The notes: generated from the sequence alone by a model not told the origin. Counted from the stretch's first letter, positions 1 to 8,538 are shown. The stretch: 64,000 nucleotides of DNA from Rhodocyclales bacterium (GCA_016214145.1 JACRPA010000012.1:1-64000), one strand, 5' to 3'. Numbers and translations: made by a program.

Positions 1-2205
1 CGCCCAGCTGGTCGTGGAACTGTGGCAGCCCGCGGTGTCGCACTGCAGGGCGGTCGGAATATGCGTGGGCGTCTTGGCCTGGGCGTTTTGCGCCAGGTAG
101 GCGCCGCTGTGGCAGGTGGAGCACTGCCCGGCGAGCCCGGCATGGCTCATCGTCGAGGGCGACCAGGCGGCGTAACCGCTCAGGTGGCAGGTATCGCATT
201 GGGCGAGGGTCGGGATGTGATTGGCCGGCCTGGCGAGCGCATTCGCGAAGACGTAGGCGCCGCTGTGGCAGGTGGCGCAATTGCCGACGGCCGCCGGGCC
301 GGTGGTGGCGGCGTGGCTCATTCTTGCCGGCCTGAAGGCAGAGAAGCCGGCGTGGCAGGCGTCGCACTGGGCGCCGGTCGGGATGTGGTTGGTCGGCTTG
401 CCGAGCGCCGTCACGCTGTTGTGGCAGGTCGAGCAGTTTCCGTTGGCGCTGGCGTCGTGGGCATAGATGGCCGTGGCCCAGGTGACGGTCGAGGTGTGGC
501 AGGTGTCGCATTGCGTCGTGGTGGCGACATGGGTCGGCGGCTTGATCTGCGCGTTCTGGGAAAGGTAGGCGCCGCTGTGGCAGGTCGAGCACTGCCTGGA
601 CAGTCCGGCGTGGTTCATGGTGGCCGGGCTCCAGGCGATGAATCCGTTCACATGGCAGGAGTCGCACTGTGCCGTGGTCGGGATGTGGCTGACGGGTTTG
701 GCGAGCGCGTTGGCAAAGAGATACGAACCGTTGTGGCAGGTGGCGCACTGGCCTGTCGTCCCCATGTGGTTCATCTGCGCCGGCTTGAAGGCGGTGAAAT
801 TGGTGTGGCAGCTGTCGCACTGGGCGCCGGTCGGAATATGCGTGGTGGGCTTGCCGAGCGCGGAAACGCCGTTGTGGCAGCTCGAACAGCGCCCCGCCGC
901 CGGCGGGCTGGCGGTGGCGTGGTTGAAGGTGCCGGTGGCCCAGGTGGTGGTCGAGCTGTGGCAGGAGTCGCACTGCGCCGTCGTCGGGATGTGCGTCGCC
1001 GGCTTGGTCTGGGCGTTCTGCGAGAGGTAGCCGCCGCTATGGCAGGTGGCGCATTTGCCTGCCATGCCGGCATGGTTCATCGTGGCCGGCGACCAGTTGA
1101 TGAATCCGCCCAGGTGGCAGGCGTCGCATTGCGCCGTGGTCGGAATGTGGGTGGCCGGCTTGGCCAGGGCATTGGCGAAGTTGTACGAGCCGTTGTGGCA
1201 CGAGGCGCATTGGCCGGCTGTGCCGACGTGATCCATCCTGGCCGGCTTGAAGGCGGTGAAGTTGCCGTGGCAGGCGTCGCACTGGGCGCTGGTCGGGATG
1301 TGATTGGTCGGCTTGCCCAGGGCGGTGGCGCCGTTGTGGCAGCTCGAGCAGCGTCCCGCCGCCGGCGGGCTGGCGGTGGCGTGATCGAAGAGGGCGGTGG
1401 CCCATGTCGTGGTCGAGGCATGGCAGAAGTCGCACTGTCCCGAGGTCGGGATGTGGGTGGACGGCTTGACCTGGGCGTTCTGGGTGAGGAAGGCGCCGCT
1501 GTGGCAGGTCGAGCAGTTGCCGGCCGCGGCAGGTCCGGCCATGCTGGAATGCATCGTGCCGACGCCGACCGAAATCGGCGCGAAGGCGACGCCGGGTGCA
1601 TGGCATGCGTCGCAGGCGGCCGAGGTCGGAATGTGCGCGGCCGGCTTGCCGGTGGCGCGGACGCCGTTGTGGCAGGTGGCGCAAGTGCCCGGCGCGACCA
1701 GCGCGTGGGAGTAGCCGGCGGGCAGCCAGGAAGCGGTCTTGTGGCAGGTGTCGCAGGGAGCGCTTGTCACCACGTGCGTGGCCGGCTTGCCCTGCGCGGT
1801 GATGCCGTTATGGCAGGTGCTGCAGGAGCCTGGCGCGATGCCTTGGGTTGTCCGGTGCCTGAAATTGGCCGGCGTCCAGCTGGTGGTGAAGTGGCATGAA
1901 TCGCACTGCACCGTGGTCGGAATGTGCGAGGCGGGCTTGCCCGGCGCCAGCCCGCCGGGGCGGTGGCAGGTTGCGCAATCGCGCGGCGTGCCGCGGAAGG
2001 TGCCCTGCACGTGGCAGGACTCGCAGCGCTCGCGGACGTGGGCGCCGTCGAGGATGAATCCGGTGGTGTTGTGATCGAAGGGAGCGATGCCCCCGGCCTG
2101 CGCCAGCGCGGGCGACGGGCCGTATGCGATCGCTGCCAGCACAAAAAAAACGGCTGAGAACAGCTTGAATGCAAGACAGCTGCCGCTGCCTTTCGAACTC
2201 GCCAA
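1..2205 (-). CDS. Giant multihaem c-type cytochrome, 3' end beyond the window
   Basis: The frame is open from a TTG at 2205 to the window edge (735 codons, no stop), so the C terminus is missing. The N terminus reads as a signal peptide: a polar stretch, then LFSAVFFVLAAIAYG and cleavage after PALA. I count 26 CxxCH haem-attachment motifs plus one CX4CH (CDTAGCH near 42), so at least 27 covalent haems are likely. Motifs alternate about every 26 residues, with His residues in recurring THIPT and MNHAG segments as possible distal ligands. It should be periplasmic or outer-surface and move electrons by haem-to-haem hopping. It follows a 24-haem cytochrome and a membrane protein on the same strand, so all three probably form one conduit. 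I cannot name an orthologue; its terminal acceptor or donor is unknown. Confidence 0.9.
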   Translation of the reverse strand, partial: MASSKGSGSCLAFKLFSAVFFVLAAIAYGPSPALAQAGGIAPFDHNTTGFILDGAHVRERCESCHVQGTFRGTPRDCATCHRPGGLAPGKPASHIPTTVQCDSCHFTTSWTPANFRHRTTQGIAPGSCSTCHNGITAQGKPATHVVTSAPCDTCHKTASWLPAGYSHALVAPGTCATCHNGVRATGKPAAHIPTSAACDACHAPGVAFAPISVGVGTMHSSMAGPAAAGNCSTCHSGAFLTQNAQVKPSTHIPTSGQCDFCHASTTTWATALFDHATASPPAAGRCSSCHNGATALGKPTNHIPTSAQCDACHGNFTAFKPARMDHVGTAGQCASCHNGSYNFANALAKPATHIPTTAQCDACHLGGFINWSPATMNHAGMAGKCATCHSGGYLSQNAQTKPATHIPTTAQCDSCHSSTTTWATGTFNHATASPPAAGRCSSCHNGVSALGKPTTHIPTGAQCDSCHTNFTAFKPAQMNHMGTTGQCATCHNGSYLFANALAKPVSHIPTTAQCDSCHVNGFIAWSPATMNHAGLSRQCSTCHSGAYLSQNAQIKPPTHVATTTQCDTCHTSTVTWATAIYAHDASANGNCSTCHNSVTALGKPTNHIPTGAQCDACHAGFSAFRPARMSHAATTGPAAVGNCATCHSGAYVFANALARPANHIPTLAQCDTCHLSGYAAWSPSTMSHAGLAGQCSTCHSGAYLAQNAQAKTPTHIPTALQCDTAGCHSSTTSWA
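43..1434 (-). repeat. 462-bp (154-residue) six-haem superrepeat
   Basis: Within the giant cytochrome the haem motif followed by TTTWAT-like residues recurs with its first Cys codon at 1434, 972, 510 and 42. The spacings are 462, 462 and 468 bp. Each unit carries six haem motifs in the same order, with matching linkers such as KPTNHIPT, FTAFKPARM and GGFINWSP. The gene therefore grew by duplication of a six-haem module. Confidence 0.85.
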
Positions 2206-2217
2206 GTGGCTCTCCTT
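2203..2217 (-). promoter_or_regulatory. Ribosome-binding site and TTG start of the giant cytochrome
   Basis: On the minus strand AAGGAGAG (2217-2210) precedes TTG (2205-2203) by four bases. No ATG or GTG in this frame gives a sensible signal peptide, and the TTG puts MASSKGSG directly in front of the hydrophobic core. This fixes the start of a gene with no ATG. Confidence 0.75.
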
Positions 2218-2413
2218 GACTGCTGCCAGTAGTGCGCTGAGGTGGTTTGCCTTGAGCCAGCAAGCAATTCTTCTTGTTGTAATTTTTTTGTCCCGTTTCG
2301 TCCTCTGAGGGCGTTTCTGTCAGAGGCGACTGCCTGTTTGCGGGATTATATCCCACATTTTACGCATAAAGCAATCCCCTCTGCTGAAGATGGGATTGGG
2401 GGCGTCCTCGGGC

Positions 2414-4258
2414 TTATCTGCGAACTTTCTTCCAGGTGCTGGTCACGTGACAGCGCTCGCACTGGCGGCTGAAGCCGCCCTCGTGAACATCGTCCCGGAT
2501 GTGGCAGCCGACGCAGGAACGGTCCGGCTGGACGGGACCGTCCACGGGTTCCCGGTGGCAGTCGTGGCAATCGACTTTGGCGTGGGCGCCGTCCAGCTTG
2601 AAGCGCGTGGTCGAATGATCGAAATCCCACGTCTTCCAGGTGCCCGTGTAGTGGCAGGACTCGCATTTCGTCCCCAAGCGGCGCTTGTGCTTGTCGTCCT
2701 TTTCATGGCAGCCGCTGCACGTCCTGGGCGCGTCGCGGAAGGCCGGCGTCAGGTGGCATTTCCTGCACTCAACCTTGGCGTGGCTGCCGGTCAGCGGGAA
2801 GCGCGACTTGTTGTGGTCGTAGGGCGCGTCCTGCCAGCGCTGCTCGTTGTGGCAGCTCTCGCACTTGGCGCCGAGTTGCCCCTTGTGCTTGTCGTCCTGT
2901 TTGTGGCAGGCGATGCAGCCTGTTTCCAGCTTGGCCTTGTGGATCGGCCCCTTCGCAGGCAGGTGGCAGGCGTCGCAGCGGGTTTCCTTGTGCTTGCCCT
3001 TCAAGGCGTATTTGGTGTCCTTGTCGTGGTCGAAGATGCTGGTTTTCCAGTCCTTGGCCGTGTGGCAGGTTCCGCACTTCTCGCCGTAGCGCCCCTTGTG
3101 GCCCTTCTCCTTCTCCTGGTCGTCCTTGCGGTGGCAGGCGATGCATTCCATTTCCAGCTTCAGCTTCGCGTTCGGGCCGCTGACGCCGCCCTTGTGGCAG
3201 GCGTCGCACTTGGCGTCCTTGTGCTTGTCGCGCAGCGGGAACTTCGTGTCGTCATGGTCGAAGCTCGGGTTCTTCCAGCCGCGCTCGCTGTGGCAGGTCT
3301 CGCATTTCTCGCCGAGGCCGCCGCGGTGGCCCTTGTCCTGGTCATCCTTCTTGTGGCAGGCGATGCATTTGTCCGGCAACCTGGTCTTCTGGTAGAGGGG
3401 GCCTTTCTCGGGCAGGTGGCAGGCGTTGCACTTCACCTGGCGGTGCTTGCCCTTGAGTGCGTAATGCGTGTCGTGGTCGTGATTGAAGGTGATCTCCTTC
3501 CAGCCCTTGTCGTTGTGGCAGGACTCGCACTTCGTGCCATAGCGGCCCTTGTGGCCCTTTTCGTCGTCGATCTTCCTGTGGCAGCCGTTGCAGGTCAGCG
3601 GCGTCTTTTGATAGGTCAGGTCGGCGTGGCAGTCCTTGCACTTGGCCTCGGCGTGCTTGCCGCCGGCGAGGGAGAACTTGGTTTTTTCATGGTCGAATTT
3701 GGCTTCCTTCCAGCTCCTGTCGTTGTGGCAGGCCTCGCACTTCGTGCCGAGATGGCCCTTGTGGCCCTTTTCCTGGTCGATCTTCCTGTGGCAGTCGTTG
3801 CACAGCTTCGGCGTGTCGCGGAACCTGACTTTCGGCTTGTGGCAGCTCTCGCATTTCGTGCCGAGTTCCCGGTGCGCGCCGGCCAGCTTGAAATCGGTGC
3901 GATCGTGGTCGAATTTCTTCTTGTCGAGGGAAACGATGCCCGCCTTGCGCCCCTTGTGGTCGGTATGGCAGCGGCTGCAGGTGTTGTCATCGAGCCTGCC
4001 GTGCAGCCGGGTTCTGGAGCGGACGTCGGCGCCGATGTCCTTGTGGCAATCCTGGCACAGGCCGGATTGGGCCGCCTTGTCGAAGCGCTTGTGGCATTGG
4101 GCGCAGTCCTGCTCATACTTGGCGTGCCCTTCGATGACTTCGCCGGGCATCAGGACCTTCTCGATCGTCTGGCCCCATGCGCCGGCGGACCCGAGCGCCG
4201 CCAGCACCAGCAGCAGCCGGCGGAGGGGGCTTTCAATACATGTGAACCGCGACGACAT
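2414..4258 (-). CDS. Periplasmic 24-haem c-type cytochrome
   Basis: This 614-residue protein starts with a signal peptide (LRRLLLVLAALGSAGAWGQ) and contains 24 CxxCH motifs spread from about residue 53 to the C terminus. The motifs alternate with Lys-rich linkers of the form KGHKGRYGTKC and with FDHDxTKFxLxGxH segments, whose His residues are plausible distal haem ligands. The protein is strongly basic. Its start overlaps the end of the membrane-protein gene at 4233-5150 by 26 bp, so the two are translationally coupled. The giant cytochrome follows 208 bp downstream. I infer that it takes electrons from, or gives them to, the membrane partner and passes them through the periplasm. The direction of flow cannot be read from sequence. 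Confidence 0.9.
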   Translation of the reverse strand: MSSRFTCIESPLRRLLLVLAALGSAGAWGQTIEKVLMPGEVIEGHAKYEQDCAQCHKRFDKAAQSGLCQDCHKDIGADVRSRTRLHGRLDDNTCSRCHTDHKGRKAGIVSLDKKKFDHDRTDFKLAGAHRELGTKCESCHKPKVRFRDTPKLCNDCHRKIDQEKGHKGHLGTKCEACHNDRSWKEAKFDHEKTKFSLAGGKHAEAKCKDCHADLTYQKTPLTCNGCHRKIDDEKGHKGRYGTKCESCHNDKGWKEITFNHDHDTHYALKGKHRQVKCNACHLPEKGPLYQKTRLPDKCIACHKKDDQDKGHRGGLGEKCETCHSERGWKNPSFDHDDTKFPLRDKHKDAKCDACHKGGVSGPNAKLKLEMECIACHRKDDQEKEKGHKGRYGEKCGTCHTAKDWKTSIFDHDKDTKYALKGKHKETRCDACHLPAKGPIHKAKLETGCIACHKQDDKHKGQLGAKCESCHNEQRWQDAPYDHNKSRFPLTGSHAKVECRKCHLTPAFRDAPRTCSGCHEKDDKHKRRLGTKCESCHYTGTWKTWDFDHSTTRFKLDGAHAKVDCHDCHREPVDGPVQPDRSCVGCHIRDDVHEGGFSRQCERCHVTSTWKKVRR

Positions 4259-5150
4259 GAACGATTCCGCTCAGGACGAGCAGGTAGATGAAGGGAATGT
4301 GGATGACATGCCAAAGTGAAAAAAGCCGCTCCCATACGGCCAGCTGGGAGGTTCGCACGACCGCTTCGAGATAATCGTCGATCAGCGCGCGGGCGAGGCG
4401 GTAATTGATGATGAGTTCGCGGCGCGGCAACCTTGCCTCGCGTCCCATTCGGCTCAGGATTCTCTTGACGTCGCTGCGGATTGCCCTGGACAGCCCCCTG
4501 CCTTTCCAGCGCAGGGAGAGGAAGCGCCACAGGCGCAGCACAACGTTGTCGAGCGGGGCGAAGGCCGCCTCATGGAAGGCCTTCAGCCGCGCCTCGATGT
4601 CGGTTTGCAGGGCGAATACGGTGCCCATCCTGCCCGTAGCCGCATTCATCTCGCTCCTGGCATCGGCCAGTGTCAGATGGCGCCCGTAAAGCCCGCGGTG
4701 TATGTGCCGGTAAAGGAATCGCCCGACGATGCCGCTGCAGGCGACGAGCAGCATGGCGTACAGCGCCACGCGGCCGTTCATCGAGCCGGTCCTGAAAGTG
4801 GAATGGAAAAGGATGAGCAAGGGCCCCCCGATCCCGGCCACCATGTGATACTTGAACCAAAGCTGCATGTTGCCGAGGCGCTCCAGGGCGCGGACCCTCT
4901 TGCGCAGCGGGTATAACAGCAAACTGGACATGAGCAGGCCGCCGGCCAATCCCAGGTTGTAACCCAGGGAAGAACCCGGATCGTAGGCATCTCCGAAAGC
5001 CGCGAGCCAGCCGAGGGCCGCAACCACGCCGATCAGCAGGCCGATGGCAAGGCGCCAGACCCAGCGAAGCGCCTTCTCGGCGCCGGATCGGGCCTCGCCT
5101 TCCATCGAGATGACCGTCATCGGTCCGAGCGTGTTTGCGCTTGCCATCAT
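4233..5150 (-). CDS. Integral-membrane, probably b-haem protein of the cytochrome operon
   Basis: About 305 residues. Four hydrophobic segments lie in the N-terminal half and one at the C terminus, separated by a basic cytoplasmic stretch of roughly 110 residues. Histidines sit where haem b ligands would be expected: YHMVAGIGG and LILFHSTF in one hydrophobic hairpin, and LWHVIHIPF...IVHVVAVH at the C terminus. No CxxCH is present. It is the first gene of the operon and overlaps the 24-haem cytochrome gene. I infer a quinone- or flavoprotein-linked membrane module that exchanges electrons with the periplasmic cytochromes. The frame is open further upstream; I chose the ATG at 5150, with a second ATG at 5147, and neither has a strong ribosome-binding site. 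Family membership is unproven. Confidence 0.6.
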   Translation of the reverse strand: MMASANTLGPMTVISMEGEARSGAEKALRWVWRLAIGLLIGVVAALGWLAAFGDAYDPGSSLGYNLGLAGGLLMSSLLLYPLRKRVRALERLGNMQLWFKYHMVAGIGGPLLILFHSTFRTGSMNGRVALYAMLLVACSGIVGRFLYRHIHRGLYGRHLTLADARSEMNAATGRMGTVFALQTDIEARLKAFHEAAFAPLDNVVLRLWRFLSLRWKGRGLSRAIRSDVKRILSRMGREARLPRRELIINYRLARALIDDYLEAVVRTSQLAVWERLFSLWHVIHIPFIYLLVLSGIVHVVAVHMY

Positions 5151-5338
5151 CAAGGTATGCGGTTGCGATCGGAAAATTTGTATCGTTTCATTCGATCGAA
5201 GACAAGGCTGATCGGGCGCTTGATGCAAAATCGATCAACGAAAAAATCAGTCCGAGGTAAAATATCCCACGAACAGAGGAATGGCAAATTTTTGTTTTTC
5301 GCCACTTCCCTCCATGGCCCATTTTTGGAGTCCGCCCG

Positions 5339-6370
5339 ATGGCTTCGATCAAGTTCAAGCAGACTCTCGCAGATTGGTTTCCGAAGGAGCAGGGAGGGAA
5401 TGCGGCTCTTCCGGTTGCGTTCGTCCTGGTTGCCGTCGAATTGCAGAGGCACTGGCGAGGAAGCGTCAGATGGCTTTTTCTGGCTGTTGTCATTTGGGTT
5501 GCCGCAATCTGGATCGGCACGCTGGCGAAAGGCGCATGGGCGATGCGTCATGCAAACAGCGCACTGGATGCCGTTGTGCTGGTCCTCCTGCTTGGCAGCG
5601 GCTATCTCGCATTTGTCGCAGGGGATCCGGATGGCCCCGACGTGGCGGCGACGCTGTTGTTCTGGGCTCCCCTGGTTTGCGCGTGGTGGGGAGTCGCCTA
5701 TCGCGACAGGATGGTTCGAATTGCCGCCAGCGCGTTCGTGCTCTACGCCAGCCTGTTTTTTCTCGGAATCGCCGGAAACCCTCCGCTCTATGATCATGTG
5801 ATACTCGGTGTCCTGATGATCATCCTCGCCCGCGGGGCCGGCAGCCGGTTGCCCTCCGTGCAGGACAGCCTGTCTTCCGGGAACGTCCCCGATACGGTGC
5901 TGAGGGATACATTGACGGGCGTCGCCAGCCCGACCTATTTCGAAGCCGAACTGGCCCATACGGCTGCCGTCGCGAACAGGTACCGCCAGTCGCCGTTTTC
6001 GCTGATCGTCTATGACATCGAGCACTACTCGCAACATGCTGCCGAGTTCGGGAAGAAGGCAGTGGTCGGCCTGATCAAGGGGGTGGCCTGGAAGATCGCC
6101 GATCGCGTCAGGGTGGCGGATACGGTATGCAGGTGGGAAGACGGGAAAATCGTCGTCCTGCTGCCCAACACGGGCATTGCCGAAAGCAGGCAGCTGGCGA
6201 GCGATATCGGTCGCGCATGCAGGCAAATCAGCTTGCCGAACGGACAGCCTCTATCCATGCGCATGGGCGTGTCCGAGCACCGATTCGGCGACGATCCGAT
6301 GATGACGTTCGGCATTGCCAACGAGTCTTTGTCGGTCATTCCCCGCGGCCAGGACGCCGGGCAGGGTTGA
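5339..6370 (+). CDS. Membrane protein with degenerate GGDEF domain
   Basis: About 343 residues. The first ~170 hold several hydrophobic segments, then DTLTGVASPTYFEAEL marks the usual beginning of a GGDEF domain. The domain core is kept (SLIVYDIEHYSQ, then a beta-strand IVVLLPNTG), but the active-site loop reads CRWEDGKIVVL where RYGGDEFVVL is expected. The key Gly and Glu residues are therefore missing, and cyclic-di-GMP synthesis is unlikely. It could sense a signal or bind a nucleotide without catalysis. GGAG lies nine bases before the ATG. It is transcribed away from the cytochrome operon, with 188 bp between them that must hold both promoters, and is followed by the iron-sulphur flavoprotein gene. 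Confidence 0.75.
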   Translation: MASIKFKQTLADWFPKEQGGNAALPVAFVLVAVELQRHWRGSVRWLFLAVVIWVAAIWIGTLAKGAWAMRHANSALDAVVLVLLLGSGYLAFVAGDPDGPDVAATLLFWAPLVCAWWGVAYRDRMVRIAASAFVLYASLFFLGIAGNPPLYDHVILGVLMIILARGAGSRLPSVQDSLSSGNVPDTVLRDTLTGVASPTYFEAELAHTAAVANRYRQSPFSLIVYDIEHYSQHAAEFGKKAVVGLIKGVAWKIADRVRVADTVCRWEDGKIVVLLPNTGIAESRQLASDIGRACRQISLPNGQPLSMRMGVSEHRFGDDPMMTFGIANESLSVIPRGQDAGQG

Positions 6371-6434
6371 GTCCGCTGTTATCCAGGGGCGATTCATGAC
6401 AAGGCCCGGTTGAACGGAAAGAGACGCCGATCCC

Positions 6435-7730
6435 ATGTCCGAGCTGATCTACTATCTTGTGCCGCTATTGCTGGTTTTCGTTTCGATCCGGCTGTATGTT
6501 CGCGCAGGCCGAAAGCGCTCCGGCCTGCACTCGGCCATCCTGCAGGAGGCCGTCGAGGCAGGCCTGACCGAGCCGCCCTCGCTGCATCCGGTGGTCGACC
6601 TGTCGGTCTGCATGGGATCGGGCGCCTGCGTGCGCGCCTGTCCGGAAAAGGCGCTCGGCATCATCGACGGCAAGGGCGTGCTCATCAATCCGACGCACTG
6701 CATCGGCCACGGCGCCTGCGCGCCGGCCTGTCCGGTCGGGGCCATCAGGCTGGTGTTCGGCACCGCCAAGAGAGGCGTGGATATCCCCCAGGTGACCCCC
6801 GACTTCGAGACCAACGTGCCCGGAATCTTCATCGCCGGGGAACTCGGCGGCATGGGCTTGATTCGCAACGCGGTGCGTCAGGGCACCCGGGCCATCGAGG
6901 CGATCGCGAAGCGGCCGCGCGCCAAGGCGGATTTCGATGTGGTCATCGTCGGCGCAGGCCCGGCCGGCATATCCGCTTCGCTTGCGGCGAAGGAGGCGGG
7001 GTTGCGCTACGTCACCATCGAGCAGGAAGACTCGCTCGGCGGAACCACCTATCACTATCCTCGCAACAAGCTGGTGATGACGGCGCCGATGAAGTTGCCG
7101 CTGGTGGGCGAGATCAGGCTGCGGGAAGTCAGCAAGGAGCAGCTGATGGATATCTGGCTCGGCGTGCTTGAAAAGGCGCGGCCGAACATCCGGTTCGGCG
7201 AGCGCATGGAAAGCATCGTCCCGGAAACCGGCGCGTTCGTGGTGAAGTCCAGTCGGGGCGCCTACCGGACGTCCAGCGTTCTGCTCGCCATCGGCCGCCG
7301 CGGCACGCCGCGCAAGCTTGGCGCAAGTGGCGAGGAGCAGTCCAAGGTGGTGTACCGTCTGATCGAGGCGGATCAGTACCGCAGGCGCAAGGTGCTGGTG
7401 GTCGGCGGTGGCGACAGCGCGCTTGAAGCGGCGCTCGATGTCAGCGAGGAGCCCGGAACGACCGTGACGCTGAGCTATCGAGGCAGGGCGTTCGACCGGG
7501 TCAAGCCCAAGAACAGGGCCCGGCTGGAGGAAGCGATTGCAAGTTGCCGCATTCAGCAGATCCTGGAATCGACGGTCAGGGAAATCGGCCCCGACAAGGT
7601 CATCCTGGCCAAGGGCGACGGGACTGTGGAACTGCCCAACGACGCAGTCATCGTTTGCGCCGGAGGCGAGTTGCCGACGCCCATGCTGAAGAAAATCGGC
7701 ATCCAGGTCGAGACCCACTACGGGACATGA
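6435..7730 (+). CDS. Membrane-anchored ferredoxin/thioredoxin-reductase-like flavoprotein
   Basis: 431 residues in three parts. A hydrophobic anchor spans about residues 3-20. A bicluster ferredoxin-like domain (about 50-105) has CMGSGACVRACP and CIGHGACAPACP. A two-nucleotide-fold oxidoreductase follows, with an FAD motif GAGPAGISA (about 176-184) and an NAD(P)H motif GGGDSALEA. No CxxC disulphide is seen in the reductase part, so it is probably an electron-transfer flavoprotein rather than a thioredoxin reductase. Both ferredoxin motifs lack the second Cys of CxxCxxCxxxCP (Ser62 and His92 instead), leaving six Cys rather than eight. Its position beside the multihaem operon suggests it links NAD(P)H or ferredoxin to the membrane module. 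The gene ends 9 bp from a convergent gene. Confidence 0.8.
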   Translation: MSELIYYLVPLLLVFVSIRLYVRAGRKRSGLHSAILQEAVEAGLTEPPSLHPVVDLSVCMGSGACVRACPEKALGIIDGKGVLINPTHCIGHGACAPACPVGAIRLVFGTAKRGVDIPQVTPDFETNVPGIFIAGELGGMGLIRNAVRQGTRAIEAIAKRPRAKADFDVVIVGAGPAGISASLAAKEAGLRYVTIEQEDSLGGTTYHYPRNKLVMTAPMKLPLVGEIRLREVSKEQLMDIWLGVLEKARPNIRFGERMESIVPETGAFVVKSSRGAYRTSSVLLAIGRRGTPRKLGASGEEQSKVVYRLIEADQYRRRKVLVVGGGDSALEAALDVSEEPGTTVTLSYRGRAFDRVKPKNRARLEEAIASCRIQQILESTVREIGPDKVILAKGDGTVELPNDAVIVCAGGELPTPMLKKIGIQVETHYGT

Positions 7731-7739
7731 CCGCGGGAT

Positions 7740-8510
7740 CTAGAACTGCGCGCTCAGCGAGGCGCCGATGCCGAGGTCGGGACTGCCGTCGGCGAGGCCG
7801 CGCACCAGATAGCCCTGCAATCGCGCCGTGGCGCCGAGCTTGTACGCCGCATAGAAGGTAACCTCGCGCTGCCGCCTGCCGCCGGAAACGGACGCCTGGC
7901 GCAGGTCGAGCATGACGCCGGCGCTGGTCGTCGGCGCGAGCTTCCAGGCGGCGCCGACGGAGCCGAACCAGACATTGCGCAGGTTGAGGCCGGGCGGGTC
8001 GCCCATGACCTTGTAGCCGAGGGTGCCGATCGCGGAGAGGCTGCCGAAGCCTTGCGACACATCGGTCTGCAGGGCATAGTCGTTCTTGCCGGTGCCGAGG
8101 CCCTTGTCCGCATCCGCGGTGCCGAACTTGACCTTGCCGGCGACATCGACGATCAGGCCGCTGGCGGCGTTCTCGACCAGCGTGCGGCCGATGCCGGCGA
8201 CGACGTCGCCCTGGCCCGAGGCGCTGAAGCGGGCGGTGCTGCCGGTACGCAGCACCGTGCGGTCGTCGCCGCCGCCGACCACGCCGCCGGGGCCGGTGAT
8301 CCTGAGCCATGGCACGGTGAGTTTGAACAGCCAGGGTCCCGTTTCGTATTTTGCCGAAAAGGGGATGTAGGTGATTTCAGTCAGGACGCTGCTGCCGTAG
8401 CTGCCGCGGCTGTAGTCGAGACCGGTTGCCAGCGTCAGGCCCTCTCCCGCCGCAGCGGGAAGGGCGGTCGCAGCCAGAACGGCAGACAGCAATATCGGTT
8501 GCAGATTCAT
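7740..8510 (-). CDS. Outer-membrane beta-barrel protein
   Basis: 256 residues with a clear signal peptide (MNLQPILLSAVLAATALPAAAG). It is built from alternating polar and hydrophobic strands such as LTEITYIPFSAKY, VWFGSVGAAW and EVTFYAAYKLG. It ends in Phe, as outer-membrane proteins inserted by the BAM machinery usually do. AGGGAGA lies five bases before the ATG at 8510. It is the last gene of a minus-strand set with DUF5666 and DUF6502 genes, 28 bp after the DUF5666 stop. Such barrels are often annotated as putative transporters; no substrate can be read here. Confidence 0.75.
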   Translation of the reverse strand: MNLQPILLSAVLAATALPAAAGEGLTLATGLDYSRGSYGSSVLTEITYIPFSAKYETGPWLFKLTVPWLRITGPGGVVGGGDDRTVLRTGSTARFSASGQGDVVAGIGRTLVENAASGLIVDVAGKVKFGTADADKGLGTGKNDYALQTDVSQGFGSLSAIGTLGYKVMGDPPGLNLRNVWFGSVGAAWKLAPTTSAGVMLDLRQASVSGGRRQREVTFYAAYKLGATARLQGYLVRGLADGSPDLGIGASLSAQF

Positions 8511-8538
8511 CGTTCTCCCTGGTTGTTTTTTCGGGCGC

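Noticed and set aside
43-1434. CRISPR-like array because of regular spacing
   Set aside because: The periodic unit is coding sequence (haem motifs in frame), not short identical repeats with unique spacers.
2280-2340. Hairpin CCTCTGA...TCAGAGG between the two cytochrome genes as a terminator
   Set aside because: No T-run follows on the minus strand, and the downstream cytochrome probably shares the transcript.
22-4291. Very long plus-strand open frames across the cytochrome genes (about 22-1899 and 2390-4291)
   Set aside because: They are complements of CxxCH-repeat coding sequence; the products are Val/Ala/Gly/Arg-rich without domains, while the minus strand shows signal peptides and regular haem motifs.
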